A stretch of 64,000 nucleotides of DNA from Ornithinibacillus bavariensis (GCF_018333235.1 NZ_BORP01000003.1:1-64000); one strand, 5' to 3'; counted from the stretch's first letter, positions 46,175 to 55,649 are shown. Notes: generated by a model not told the origin, from the letters alone. Made by a program: numbers and translations.

Positions 46175-46249
46175 AAAGTACGCTCCTCTTATTTCCGAGT
46201 AGAATCAAACTAGACAATTATATCATAATATGTCTTTTTTGTCTTGTTT

Positions 46250-47596
46250 TTATTTACTGAGTGTGATTGGAAAAGTTAGCGTAAACTTCGCTCCACCTAA
46301 CGTGGATTTTCCTGCTTCAATTTTTCCATCAAATTGCTCAACAATTGCTCTAGAAATTGCCAGTCCAAGACCTGTCTCCCCATTCTTACCTTTCACAAAT
46401 CGATGAAAAATATGCGGTCTGAGCTCATCCTCAATCCCTTCTCCATCATCTTCAATAGTCATTATCACATGATTATCTTCCTGCCTAGCTGTCAAAAGAA
46501 GCTGTTTATTTCCATGTCGGAGTGCATTAAAGGTGAGATTTAATAGTGCTTGTAACAGCCTTTCCTCATCTCCATATATTTGTATCGTGTCATCTATATT
46601 CCGCTTCAAGTCCATTTCTTTTTCTGTAGCTAATGGTAATGCACGTTCCATTACCTTATCAAACAAAGAATTTACTCCGAATAATTCTTTTTGATAGGTG
46701 ACCTCCTCACTCTCCAATTTAGCAAGTAAAATCATTTCATTAATGATTTTCTTTAAGCGGCTAACCTCCGTAACAATGACCTCAAGACCTTTTTCTTCTT
46801 CCTTCTCATCAAATACCTTCTCCCTAATTCCTTCTGCATATCCTTGAATAGTCATAAGAGGTGTTTTTAATTCATGACTAGCATTTTGAAAGAAGGTTTG
46901 CTGTGTGTTGATGTAGCGCTGTAGTTCATTTGCCATATCATAAAAGCTTTGCGCCACTTCCTTTATTTCACCAGTCGCTTGAATCGGTTCAATTTCGTCA
47001 AATTTCCGCTTTTCAATTTTCTTTAACTGATAGTTAAGCCTAGTTAGCGGGGTCACAAGCTTATTCGTTAAAAAATAGCTAAGAACAATAACCACTACTG
47101 CTCCAACAGCAAATACAATTAGCATTCGTTGAATAAAATTATGTTGAACCACCTGAAGATCGCCAAGTGGGGTTAAGAGAATTAATTCTAACCCAAGACT
47201 TTTCGGGACAAATAAAATTCTAGAAGTTACATACTTCTCCTTCCCATATTCCCAAAGCTCCTCATCGTTATTCGAAAAATCATTATTCATGAATAATCCG
47301 GTTACTATTTGCTTTGGTAAAGTGGAGTATAGTACTGTATTTTGTTCCCTATCATATAAAAACAATTGTAAATCCTGGTCCTGTAGAAACTCATTAAAGC
47401 CAATGAGATTCTGTCTTGAAATAAATGCATCGTCTAAAACGTTAACTAAAATCTCACCTTTTTGTTCCAGCTGTCTCTGTTCATCCTGAATTAATAAATT
47501 CAAAATTAGTGAGTATATCACATAGCCTGTGACAGCCATAATTATTAATAGTAAAGCAGTAAAGGCAGCATTTAATTGATATTGAAGTTTCATCAT
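46250..47596 (-). CDS. Sensor histidine kinase, CssS-like
   Basis: A 448-residue membrane kinase with two helices (about 10-32 and 160-183) around an extracellular domain, HAMP (about 184-237), HisKA with NASHELKTPLMTIQGYAEG near 245-262, and HATPase boxes (EDDGEGIED; TGLGLAIS). It overlaps the regulator gene by four bases. With the regulator divergent from an htrA-type protease it resembles the secretion-stress system CssRS. Specific identity rests mainly on context. Confidence 0.82.
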   Translation of the reverse strand: MMKLQYQLNAAFTALLLIIMAVTGYVIYSLILNLLIQDEQRQLEQKGEILVNVLDDAFISRQNLIGFNEFLQDQDLQLFLYDREQNTVLYSTLPKQIVTGLFMNNDFSNNDEELWEYGKEKYVTSRILFVPKSLGLELILLTPLGDLQVVQHNFIQRMLIVFAVGAVVVIVLSYFLTNKLVTPLTRLNYQLKKIEKRKFDEIEPIQATGEIKEVAQSFYDMANELQRYINTQQTFFQNASHELKTPLMTIQGYAEGIREKVFDEKEEEKGLEVIVTEVSRLKKIINEMILLAKLESEEVTYQKELFGVNSLFDKVMERALPLATEKEMDLKRNIDDTIQIYGDEERLLQALLNLTFNALRHGNKQLLLTARQEDNHVIMTIEDDGEGIEDELRPHIFHRFVKGKNGETGLGLAISRAIVEQFDGKIEAGKSTLGGAKFTLTFPITLSK

Positions 47597-48279
47597 GATT
47601 CCTCTTTATCTCGTAAACGGTAACCATACCCCCATACCGTTTCTAGTGGTAATTCTTGAAATTTTTTTCGAATTCTTTTCACTAAATCATCTACCGCCCG
47701 GTCACTACCAAAGTAGTCTTCCCCCCAAACCTTCATCAATAATTCTTCACGGGAAAAAGCTCGATTTACATTTTCAGCAAACAGAATTAACATATCAAAT
47801 TCTTTCGTGGTTACATCTTGTTCTATTCCATTCCAAAAGACCCTACGGTCACTCTTATTAATAACGAGTCCATCCACTACAACCTGTTCTGTAATTTCCT
47901 GTTTCACTTCGTCTGGACGATATCGTTTAAATACTCTTTTCACTCTGGCGATAAGCTCCCGAGGACTAAATGGTTTCGTTAAGTAATCATCTCCACCTAA
48001 TTCAAGCCCTAGAATCTTATCAATCTCTTCATCCTTAGCAGATACAATAATGATTGGAACATCACTTTCATTTCGTACCAGCCTACAAAATTCATAACCG
48101 TCTATACCGGGAAGCATTATATCTACAATCCACATATCAGGTGGATTCGTTTTCCAAAGTGATAGACCTTTTTCAGCACTTTCTACTACAGAAACCTGAT
48201 AGCCCTCTTTTTTTAAGAAGGCAGAAATAATATTTTGAATGTTAGGGTCATCCTCAATAACAGCAATATGATAATTCAT
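47593..48279 (-). CDS. OmpR-family response regulator, CssR-like
   Basis: A 228-residue regulator: receiver with EDD near 8-10, phosphoacceptor Asp in MWIVDIMLPGIDGY near 52, Lys in YLTKPFSPRELI near 102, and a C-terminal winged helix. The MWIVDIMLP segment resembles CssR. ATG 48279 follows GGTGAG. The adjacent divergent protease gene is a likely target. Confidence 0.85.
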   Translation of the reverse strand: MNYHIAVIEDDPNIQNIISAFLKKEGYQVSVVESAEKGLSLWKTNPPDMWIVDIMLPGIDGYEFCRLVRNESDVPIIIVSAKDEEIDKILGLELGGDDYLTKPFSPRELIARVKRVFKRYRPDEVKQEITEQVVVDGLVINKSDRRVFWNGIEQDVTTKEFDMLILFAENVNRAFSREELLMKVWGEDYFGSDRAVDDLVKRIRKKFQELPLETVWGYGYRLRDKEES

Positions 48280-48354
48280 ACATCTCACCGCTTTGCTATT
48301 TTCTTTGCTTCTATTTTCACAAAAAATAAGTTAGGAAACAATATATTTCCCTTA

Positions 48355-48415
48355 ATTCCACACTTATTCCACATTTATACCAAAGCTATTCCGAGGCTTT
48401 AGGATATGCTATAAA
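48355..48415 (+). promoter_or_regulatory. Promoter and 11-bp direct repeats ahead of htrA
   Basis: ATTCCACACTT (48355-48365) is followed directly by ATTCCACATTT (48366-48376), tandem half-sites as bound by OmpR-type dimers. A -10-like TATGCT (48405-48410) lacks a good -35, consistent with activation by the divergent response regulator. Confidence 0.45.
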
Positions 48416-48441
48416 TAACCTTTTATGAAAGGAAGAATCGT

Positions 48442-49752
48442 ATGGAATATAATGAGCGAAACGACGATACAATGGAAACAACTCAAAATGATAGTACTTC
48501 AACTTCTGAAGCAATAACCAATCTTTCAGAAGAAAGTGAGGATCCTGGCTTAACAAAACCAAATAAAGTCGTTAAAGAGAAAAGAGTTAAAGGAAAAAGC
48601 CCATCAAGCATACGGGCATTTTTTGCCGGTATGTTAGGGGGGCTAATACCTGCAGTAATTGTGTTAATACTAATCATGAATAATCTCATCCCAACTTTCG
48701 AGAATGATACATCAGGAGGAGCTATAGCTGATAAAAGTGATACGAATAAGCAAAATGTAGTGACAACAATGGCTACAGATGATGCAGATGCATCTACTAA
48801 TTTGGCCGAGGTTTCCGAAGCAGTTGTTGGTGTTTCAAATATGAAGAGACAAAGTATTTGGACGCAAAGTGAGGAGACCGGAACTGGTTCGGGTATTATT
48901 TATAAAAAAGAAAATGGCAAGGCTTATGTCATTACAAATCATCATGTTGTAGCAGGAGCAGAAGAGGTTGAGGTTGTCTTATCCAATGATGAACGAATGA
49001 AAGCAAAGGTTCTTGGCTCTGATGACTTATCTGATTTAGCAGTACTTGAAATTGACGGTAGCAAAATCGACCGAGTTGCAACACTTGGCACGACAGATGG
49101 AAAACAAGTTGGAGAAACCGTGTATGCCATCGGAAACCCACTTGGTATGGAGTTTGCTAATTCCTTAACAAAAGGTATTATAAGCGGATTAAATCGCTCT
49201 GTATCAATGGATACGGATGGAGATGGTGCAGAAGATTGGGTTACTGAGGTTATTCAAACAGACGCCGCTATTAATCCTGGTAACAGCGGTGGTGCCCTAG
49301 TAGATTCTAGTGGTAAGGTTATTGGAATCAACTCTATGAAAATTGCTATGACACAGGTAGAAGGAATTGGGTTTGCAATCCCGATAGACGCAGCACTTCC
49401 TATTATTGAACAATTAGAATCAAATGGCAAAGTAGAGCGACCATTTATCGGAATTAGCATGGCCTCCATTAATCAAGTACCAATGCAATACCGTCACAAC
49501 ATCATCCTCCCTGAAGAAGTAGAGGATGGTATGGTGGTTGCAAGTGTAGAGGCAGGCTCACCAGCTGATAAGGCAGGCTTACAGCAATTTGATGTCATTA
49601 CTAAAATAGACGGTCATGATACTCCTTCAGCATTAGAGCTAAGAAAATATATGTATACAAAAACGCAAGTAGGAGATTCCATAAAACTAGAGATCTATCG
49701 TAATGGTAAAAAACAGATTATTGAACTTAAGCTGACACAAAGAAACGATTAA
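48442..49752 (+). CDS. HtrA/DegP-like membrane-anchored serine protease
   Basis: A 436-residue protease: cytoplasmic N-terminal tail (about 1-55), one membrane helix (GMLGGLIPAVIVLILIM near 60-78), a trypsin-like domain with catalytic His in ITNHHVV near 167, Asp in DLSDLAVLEI near 197 and Ser in NPGNSGGALV near 280, and a C-terminal PDZ domain (about 340-425). It degrades misfolded exported proteins at the outer membrane face. It is divergent from a CssRS-like pair, as expected for a secretion-stress target. AAAGGAAG precedes the ATG. Confidence 0.93.
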   Translation: MEYNERNDDTMETTQNDSTSTSEAITNLSEESEDPGLTKPNKVVKEKRVKGKSPSSIRAFFAGMLGGLIPAVIVLILIMNNLIPTFENDTSGGAIADKSDTNKQNVVTTMATDDADASTNLAEVSEAVVGVSNMKRQSIWTQSEETGTGSGIIYKKENGKAYVITNHHVVAGAEEVEVVLSNDERMKAKVLGSDDLSDLAVLEIDGSKIDRVATLGTTDGKQVGETVYAIGNPLGMEFANSLTKGIISGLNRSVSMDTDGDGAEDWVTEVIQTDAAINPGNSGGALVDSSGKVIGINSMKIAMTQVEGIGFAIPIDAALPIIEQLESNGKVERPFIGISMASINQVPMQYRHNIILPEEVEDGMVVASVEAGSPADKAGLQQFDVITKIDGHDTPSALELRKYMYTKTQVGDSIKLEIYRNGKKQIIELKLTQRND

Positions 49753-49756
49753 TCTA

Positions 49757-49790
49757 AATAGGAAGGGACATCCCCCCCTTCCTATTTTTT
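49757..49790 (+). terminator. htrA terminator
   Basis: AAATAGGAAGGG...CCCTTCCTATTTTTT, a stem with a strong T run. Confidence 0.88.
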
Positions 49791-49859
49791 ATTCATTGCT
49801 CTTTTTTATCGATATTATATATAATATGATTTAACTGTATGATTTAAAGGAGTGTTAGT

Positions 49860-50738
49860 ATGAAATGTCAGCATTGTGGCCATGAATCAGAGAGCGGCAG
49901 GTTCTGTTCCAACTGTGGGGGATTGCTGGAGCATAGCGAACTGGTACAAGAACAGCCGAAAGTTGAAGAAACGGTTCCATATGAATCAATGGAGATAGAG
50001 CAGACTGAAAGTGTTAACGAACAAGTTGAATTAAATGATTCAACGGGTTTCCTAACTGCTCTCCATACGAATTCTAATCAATCTCAAAAAGAACAAACGA
50101 AGAAGCAAGAGAACAAATCGGATTTCACAGATCAGCTTACTTTAGTTTTTGCTAACTTTGGACACTTTTTCCTTACATTAGTAAAGCAACCAACTATGGC
50201 GCGAAAGGCAAACCATAAAGATTTATTTTCATCACTTATTACAATTGTTGCTTTCGCATTAATTGTTGCATTTACACTCTTCTTACCACATGCTTTTATT
50301 GCAAGAAGTACATGGTTCATGCCTGCACCATCTATATTTTATGAATTATTTATGCCATTATTATTAGTTATCATTTTATTAGCCGGCATTGCTTCATTAA
50401 CCTATGTAGCAGCTAAAATTACTAAAGTAGATTTTACATATTTAGACGTAATTGGTAAGTACGGAGCGTATTTATTACCATATGCCCTTCTATATTTAGT
50501 AGGTGCTGTACTGTCGATTGGACATTTACCATTTTTACCTACAATTCTCTTTACCATTAGTATTATGGGACCTATATTTGCAATACCAGCTTGTATATTA
50601 TATGAAAAAGAGGCTACTGGATTAGATCGAATTTATACATTACTTGGTCAGTATTTTGTATCCTTCTTATTTATCTTCCTTGTGGCAAATTCTTTAATCG
50701 GTGCATTTATGAGAGATGTCTTCTACTTTCTAAGATAA
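49860..50738 (+). CDS. Zinc-ribbon membrane protein (Yip1-like)
   Basis: A 292-residue protein: N-terminal zinc ribbon (CQHCG near 3-7, CSNCG near 17-21), a charged linker (about 25-85) and about five membrane helices (120-290). The arrangement recalls Yip1/DUF1282-type membrane proteins with a fused zinc ribbon. The function is unknown. AAAGGAGTG lies ahead of the ATG and a hairpin follows. Confidence 0.75.
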   Translation: MKCQHCGHESESGRFCSNCGGLLEHSELVQEQPKVEETVPYESMEIEQTESVNEQVELNDSTGFLTALHTNSNQSQKEQTKKQENKSDFTDQLTLVFANFGHFFLTLVKQPTMARKANHKDLFSSLITIVAFALIVAFTLFLPHAFIARSTWFMPAPSIFYELFMPLLLVIILLAGIASLTYVAAKITKVDFTYLDVIGKYGAYLLPYALLYLVGAVLSIGHLPFLPTILFTISIMGPIFAIPACILYEKEATGLDRIYTLLGQYFVSFLFIFLVANSLIGAFMRDVFYFLR

Positions 50739-50750
50739 GTAAATTATTAC

Positions 50751-50796
50751 AGAAGCGGGACCAAACTTAATTCGTTTACGGGTTCCCGCTTTTTTA
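50751..50796 (+). terminator. Terminator after the zinc-ribbon membrane protein
   Basis: AAGCGGGA...TCCCGCTTTTTT, with additional pairing around AAAC/GTTT. Confidence 0.82.
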
Positions 50797-51003
50797 TTAA
50801 CCTAAAAATAAATCAAGTATATTCATTCCGGCTGAGCTATTTTTATTATAGAACTCGGAATATCCACAGTTATTACAATAGACAACAACAAATTGATTAT
50901 GCTGGATATCAAACATTTTTGATAGCCCTGTTCCTGTCATCGCTACTTCTTTCTTTGAAGCATCCATACTACCACATTTCATACAGCCTCTATTCTCACT
51001 CAT
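50797..51003 (-). CDS. Small zinc-ribbon protein
   Basis: A 68-residue protein with two knuckles, CMKCGS near 7-12 and CNNCGYSEFY near 43-52, typical of small cytoplasmic zinc-ribbon proteins of nucleic-acid-binding type. The start may be ATG 51003 or ATG 51009, both downstream of AAGGAG. The role is unknown. Confidence 0.75.
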   Translation of the reverse strand: MSENRGCMKCGSMDASKKEVAMTGTGLSKMFDIQHNQFVVVYCNNCGYSEFYNKNSSAGMNILDLFLG

Positions 51004-51061
51004 CTTCATCACGCTCCTTCATTTTATTACGGTTTACCTAACTATAATGTTTCAAAAAATA

Positions 51062-51087
51062 ACACAGCCATAGCTAAAATGGCTGTG
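51062..51087 (-). terminator. Terminator of the yteA-type gene
   Basis: ACACAGCCAT...ATGGCTGTGT followed on the minus strand by TATTTTTTG. Confidence 0.78.
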
Positions 51088-51093
51088 TACAAT

Positions 51094-51765
51094 TTATTCC
51101 TCTAACTCATTCTCATAGCGGTTATGATTTGGTGTTACTCCAGTAAAATACCCCCGTTCATCAGCAGCAACAAATTCCTCTATATCCTCTACACTGTTAA
51201 TATTTTCGTCGCTGTTTGGGTACATCTCATCATAATTTTCCTGATCTCCATATAGGTCTGAACCTGTTTCAGAAGTACCATACCTACTTACTTCCTGCCA
51301 AGCATCTTCTGCATCGTAGCCTACCTGAGTCTCATCGGTAGCCTCATCAGGGTTAATATTCGGACTGAATACTTCCTCTTCAACCGTTCTATTTCGCTCA
51401 AACGTAATATTGTTTGCGTGGTTTATACAACGATCAGTCGTAGGCACTGCTTGTAGTCGCTCAAAAGGAATGTCCATTCCACACTCCTTACAAATCCCAT
51501 ACGTTCCTTCCTCAATGGCGTGCAATGCTTTATTTATTTCTTCTAATTCCTTTTCAGCATGCTCATTAAGTGCTATATCCTTCTCTCGTTCATAAAGCTC
51601 GGTTCCATGGTCAGCTGGATGATTATCGTAATTGGATAGCTCACTCATCGATTCCTTTATTAATTCATAATTTAGACCAAAATGATCCTGAACGTGTTCA
51701 ATTAATTCATTTTGCCTCAGTAGCAATGCATTTTTACACTCACTTTTCTGTTCATTCGATAACAT
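51094..51765 (-). CDS. YteA-type TraR/DksA-like zinc-finger protein
   Basis: A 223-residue protein with an N-terminal coiled-coil region (about 1-85), a DksA/TraR zinc finger (GICKECGMDIPFERLQAVPTT near 92-112, then CINH) and an acidic C-terminal tail. YteA family members occur in sporulating Bacillaceae; a role as an RNA polymerase secondary-channel effector is suggested by the fold only. Confidence 0.87.
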   Translation of the reverse strand: MLSNEQKSECKNALLLRQNELIEHVQDHFGLNYELIKESMSELSNYDNHPADHGTELYEREKDIALNEHAEKELEEINKALHAIEEGTYGICKECGMDIPFERLQAVPTTDRCINHANNITFERNRTVEEEVFSPNINPDEATDETQVGYDAEDAWQEVSRYGTSETGSDLYGDQENYDEMYPNSDENINSVEDIEEFVAADERGYFTGVTPNHNRYENELEE

Positions 51766-51860
51766 GTATTAGCCTCCTTATTCGTTGGGGTTTTACTTCC
51801 CCTGAACCTGTGATAAAAGGTAGCTAATCTTACTATGTGTAATAGAATTATATTGATTCT

Positions 51861-52310
51861 TTAATTTCCTTCTAACAACATGTCAATATGTGGAATACCA
51901 TCCTCCAAATATTCGGAAGAGATTTGCTGAAACCCCAAGGATTCATAAAATCCTTTTAAATAAGCCTGTGCTTGAATTCTAACACTGCTTTCTTGCCACT
52001 TTTCATCAATAATATGGAGTGCATTTTCCATGATTTCTCGAGCATAGCCACGTGATCTAAACTTTTCTACTACCAGGACCCTCCCAATGGCTGGAGTCTC
52101 CTTATAGACAAGTCCTTTAGGGAGAAGTCGAACATATGCAGCAATCTCCCCCTCAACCGTTAAATAATAATGTAATGATTTTTGGTCATAATTATCTAAC
52201 TCTGGATATGGACATTCTTGTTCAACAACAAATATATCTGTTCTAGCCTTTAAAATTCCGTATAATTCTTGGACGGTCAATTCATTAAAGCTTTTCAACT
52301 GCCAATGCAT
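51861..52310 (-). CDS. ElaA-family GNAT acetyltransferase
   Basis: A 149-residue GNAT protein. The ElaA signatures TDIFVVEQECPYPELDNYDQ near 28-47 and the acetyl-CoA loop RVLVVEKFRSRGYAREIM near 77-94 are visible. The acyl acceptor is unknown. It is divergent from the hydroxyacid dehydrogenase gene. Confidence 0.88.
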   Translation of the reverse strand: MHWQLKSFNELTVQELYGILKARTDIFVVEQECPYPELDNYDQKSLHYYLTVEGEIAAYVRLLPKGLVYKETPAIGRVLVVEKFRSRGYAREIMENALHIIDEKWQESSVRIQAQAYLKGFYESLGFQQISSEYLEDGIPHIDMLLEGN

Positions 52311-52391
52311 GCACTATCACTCCAATTGCAAATTTGCTTTTATAATGTTGAAAATAATTATATAGTAGAATCAGGAAGGAAGTGCTACATA

Positions 52392-53273
52392 ATGCTAACA
52401 CAAAATACAAAAATCGGCTTTATAGGAACAGGTGTAATGGGAAAAAGTATGGCCCTGAATTTGCTAAAGGCTGGTTATTCTGTTCATGTTTTTAATCGTA
52501 CAAAAGAAAAAGCTCAGGAATTATTGAACAATGGAGCGGTATGGAAGGATAGCATTAAAGAGCTTTCTCAAGAAGCGAATGTTATTATTTCCATTGTTGG
52601 ATATCCAAAGGATGTAGAGGAAGTATATCTAGGAAGCGGTGGAATTATTGAAAACGCGAAAAAGGGTGCATACCTAATAGATATGACAACCTCAAAGCCG
52701 TCTTTAGCAATGCAGATTTTTAAGAAAGCAAAAGAAAAGGGCTTATACTCGCTAGATGCTCCCGTTTCAGGAGGAGACATTGGTGCGAAAAATGGTACAC
52801 TTGCCATTATGGTTGGAGGAGAACAGGAAGCCTTTGATACAGTTTTCCCGATATTTGAAGTGATGGGTAGCAACATTATCCTTCAAGGAAAGGCTGGTGC
52901 AGGACAACATACAAAGCTAAGTAACCAGATAGCAATTGCCTCCAATATGATTGGTGTCTGTGAAGCTATTGCCTATGCGAAAAAAGCTGGACTTGACCCA
53001 GTAAGAGTTTTAGACAGTATTACGACTGGCGCAGCTGGGAGCTTCTCTTTATCCAAGCTTGCACCCCGTATGATTGAGGGAGATTTTGCACCTGGCTTTT
53101 ATGTGAAGCATTTCATCAAGGATATGACCATTGCAATTGAATCAGCAAAGGAACTAGGATTATCAACTCCAGGCTTAGAATTATCACTTAAGCTCTACCA
53201 AGAGCTTGCCGAGAAAGGTGAAGCTGATAGTGGAACACAAGCATTGATTAAATTATTTGCAGCTACACTTTAA
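52392..53273 (+). CDS. 3-hydroxyisobutyrate dehydrogenase-family oxidoreductase (YkwC-like)
   Basis: A 293-residue NAD(P)-dependent beta-hydroxyacid dehydrogenase: Rossmann GFIGTGVMGKSMALNL near 9-24, substrate-binding DAPVSGGDIGAKNGTLAIMVGG near 123-144 and catalytic Lys in GAGQHTKLSNQ near 175. The start at ATG 52392 gives the family length; a longer frame from 52269 overlaps the divergent gene. The substrate is not determined. Confidence 0.9.
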   Translation: MLTQNTKIGFIGTGVMGKSMALNLLKAGYSVHVFNRTKEKAQELLNNGAVWKDSIKELSQEANVIISIVGYPKDVEEVYLGSGGIIENAKKGAYLIDMTTSKPSLAMQIFKKAKEKGLYSLDAPVSGGDIGAKNGTLAIMVGGEQEAFDTVFPIFEVMGSNIILQGKAGAGQHTKLSNQIAIASNMIGVCEAIAYAKKAGLDPVRVLDSITTGAAGSFSLSKLAPRMIEGDFAPGFYVKHFIKDMTIAIESAKELGLSTPGLELSLKLYQELAEKGEADSGTQALIKLFAATL

Positions 53274-53572
53274 TTATTCTTCTGGTTATCAATTATTTGT
53301 TGAACGACAAATGCTAGGCTATCGTTCCCGAAAAGCTGAAGTACCGCTAACACTGTCTCATCTGCTATTTCTTCAGAATCCTTTTTGGGAACGGTTAATT
53401 CCATCATTTCTTCCAACACCTTATTTTTTCCCTGACTAGGATATGCAGCGTGATATAGTTCCATTGGGTCTAAATCACGATTGATACACCACTGTGCAAA
53501 AACTAATATCATCATTTTTTCATCGTGCTGATATTTTTCAATAATATAATCTTCCATTGCTTTTTTATCCAT
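53270..53572 (-). CDS. Conserved hypothetical protein
   Basis: A 100-residue acidic, mainly helical protein with no signal peptide, membrane helix or recognised domain. It begins just after the methyltransferase stop (ATG at 53572, GTAGGTG ahead), so the two are one transcription unit. Its stop overlaps the end of the convergent dehydrogenase gene by four bases. Confidence 0.7.
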   Translation of the reverse strand: MDKKAMEDYIIEKYQHDEKMMILVFAQWCINRDLDPMELYHAAYPSQGKNKVLEEMMELTVPKKDSEEIADETVLAVLQLFGNDSLAFVVQQIIDNQKNN

Positions 53573-53573
53573 T

Positions 53574-54254
53574 TTAGTCACCTACTTTTTGAAGTAAAAA
53601 AATCCACATGAAGCTCAACGCTTGTTTTAATTCTTGTGATAATCCTTCATGATGTTGTTTTTTAACTCCTTCTTTATACACTCCGAAGCCATCAACCACT
53701 TGAAAATCCATTTCCTTAGCAAGCTGAAGAAACTCCCAAGGCATCATCGAATTACAAATTGTATGTTCACCGTACACCTTTCGATAGTCATTACCTCTTG
53801 GCCCGGCAGTTGGACCTAAAATTCCAACACAAAGTAATCCACTGGGTTTCAATATCCTACGAATTTCCGTTAGGGCAAGTGATGGCACTTCCACCCATTC
53901 AAGAACATTGATACATAAGACACCATCAAAGGAATGCGATTCTATTGGTAAATCGACTACATCTGCCTGCTGAAATGGAATGGCTTGTAATCGTTCCTTT
54001 GCCTTTACAATCATTTCCTCTGATAAATCAATTCCCATAACCTGATAGCCTAGTGAGTGTAATTTATATGTACCATAACCATCACCACAGCCAACATCCA
54101 ATATTTTTGCGCCTTGATTTAGATGTTTATCTAAAAAAGGAATAATTTCTTTCCGGCTTCCCTTATCCCACATCTGTTTACTGCGTTCACTCCAGAACTC
54201 CGCTGTTTGATCCCATTGCGTTTTTGCTTTCTTTACCCAATCAAACTTACTCAT
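53574..54254 (-). CDS. Class I SAM-dependent methyltransferase
   Basis: A 226-residue methyltransferase with motif I ILDVGCGDGYGTYKL near 51-65, acidic motif II GIDLSEEMI near 74 and motif IV VLCINVLEWVEVP near 112. The start at ATG 54254 is preceded by AGGAGG. The substrate cannot be inferred from the sequence or the small downstream gene. Confidence 0.87.
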   Translation of the reverse strand: MSKFDWVKKAKTQWDQTAEFWSERSKQMWDKGSRKEIIPFLDKHLNQGAKILDVGCGDGYGTYKLHSLGYQVMGIDLSEEMIVKAKERLQAIPFQQADVVDLPIESHSFDGVLCINVLEWVEVPSLALTEIRRILKPSGLLCVGILGPTAGPRGNDYRKVYGEHTICNSMMPWEFLQLAKEMDFQVVDGFGVYKEGVKKQHHEGLSQELKQALSFMWIFLLQKVGD

Positions 54255-54326
54255 GAAACTACCTCCTAATATAAGATAAAGTAAAACTTCACAAGAATCG
54301 TAAAAATATGGTGTGTAAGACATAAA

Positions 54327-54356
54327 AAGGCTTATCTCAGATGAGATAAGCCTTGT
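54327..54356 (-). terminator. csp terminator
   Basis: On the minus strand AAGGCTTATCTCATCTGAGATAAGCCTTTTT folds as a near-perfect stem with a T run. Confidence 0.87.
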
Positions 54357-54369
54357 GGTTGTGGTTTAA

Positions 54370-54567
54370 TTATAGTTTAACAACGTTAGCTGCTTGTGGT
54401 CCACGGTTACCTTCAACGATTTCAAATTCAACGTCTTGACCTTCTTCAAGAGTTTTGAAACCATCAGTTTGGATTGCTGAGAAGTGTACGAATACATCGT
54501 CACCGTCTTCGCGCTCGATGAAACCGAAACCTTTTTCTGCGTTAAACCATTTTACTTTACCAGTCAT
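54370..54567 (-). CDS. Cold-shock protein (CspB/C/D family)
   Basis: A 65-residue single CSD with RNP1 KGFGFIER near 12-19 and RNP2 VFVHFSAI near 25-32. It binds single-stranded RNA/DNA as an RNA chaperone. AAGGAGGT precedes the ATG. The promoter at 54686-54714 implies a leader of about 115 bases, as in cold-regulated csp genes. Confidence 0.95.
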   Translation of the reverse strand: MTGKVKWFNAEKGFGFIEREDGDDVFVHFSAIQTDGFKTLEEGQDVEFEIVEGNRGPQAANVVKL

Positions 54568-54685
54568 TTATATGACCTCCTTATCAATAGCTTGCAAAGT
54601 ATAATTGAATCATTAATACTTTTACCCAAACTCTGATAAAGAGATCGTAAAGTATTACAAACTTCAATTTCCTTTTGCTATTTAT

Positions 54686-54714
54686 AATGTACCTGTTTAA
54701 GAAGAAAAAAGCAA
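54686..54714 (-). promoter_or_regulatory. csp promoter with long 5' leader
   Basis: The minus strand reads TTGCTT (54709-54714), a 17-base spacer and TACATT (54686-54691). The roughly 115-base untranslated leader is the region where cold-responsive structure would lie. Confidence 0.55.
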
Positions 54715-54867
54715 GTATCTCAGATATATTTAAGAAAAAAATTAAATTCCGTGTTACAAATATAACTTATTTGTAATATTCTGCTTTACTTTTGGAAATG
54801 ACAGGTAATCTCCAGTAGGGTAAACTAAACTAATAACAATTATTGGTTTTTATAAGGGGGAACTGAC

Positions 54868-55647
54868 ATGCAAACCTTTACTGACAACCTCGGAAGAACA
54901 ATTCAATTCGATTATCCACCTAAACGAATTGTCTCTCTTGTTCCAGCAATCACTGAAACCATGTATTATTTGGGACTTGAAGATGAGATTGTCGGAAGAA
55001 CAAGGTTTTGTATTCACCCTAAAGATAAAGTGCTCCTTGCTAAAAATATTGGCGGCACAAAGGATATTAATATTGATCGTATCCATGAAGTAAAACCAGA
55101 TCTTATTATTGCTGAGAAAGAGGAAAATACAAAAGAAATCGTAGAGACACTGGAAAGGTATTATCCAGTTTTTGTATTTGAGGTACAAAATACGTTAGAT
55201 GTTTTTCGTATGATCGAAGATTTAGGGTTGTTAACGGACACAAAGATTAAAGCTAATAATTTAACTAAACAAATCCAAAACGTATTACAAAATTTACCTC
55301 ATGTTCATAACAAACGGGCCGCATACGTTATTTGGAAAAATCCCTATATGGTCGTCGGCAGAGATACATATATTCAATCCTTACTCGACAAAATGGGCCT
55401 TATTAACCCATTTACTTTATATGACGGACGATATCCAACCGTCTTTGAACAGGACTTTCTAAAGGAAAATCTAGACTACGTCCTGTTAGCTACAGAACCG
55501 TATCCGTTTCGTGAAAAACACCTGAAGGAATGGTTAGAGTTACTACCGAATGTTACACCTTTATTAGTTGATGGGGAAATGTTTTGGTACGGGGCTAAGA
55601 TGCTGCAAAGCGGGAAATATTTTAATAATCTCTTCCAGAAGCTTTAA
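54868..55647 (+). CDS. BtuF/FecB-fold substrate-binding protein without signal peptide
   Basis: A 259-residue helical-backbone metal-receptor protein: PPKRIVSLVPAITETMYYLGLEDEIVGRT near the N-terminus and RIHEVKPDLIIAE near 70 are class III binding-protein motifs for cobalamin or siderophores. There is no signal peptide or lipobox, although GGGGGAA precedes the ATG well. No permease or ATPase gene is nearby. Confidence 0.85.
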   Translation: MQTFTDNLGRTIQFDYPPKRIVSLVPAITETMYYLGLEDEIVGRTRFCIHPKDKVLLAKNIGGTKDINIDRIHEVKPDLIIAEKEENTKEIVETLERYYPVFVFEVQNTLDVFRMIEDLGLLTDTKIKANNLTKQIQNVLQNLPHVHNKRAAYVIWKNPYMVVGRDTYIQSLLDKMGLINPFTLYDGRYPTVFEQDFLKENLDYVLLATEPYPFREKHLKEWLELLPNVTPLLVDGEMFWYGAKMLQSGKYFNNLFQKL

Positions 55648-55649
55648 TA

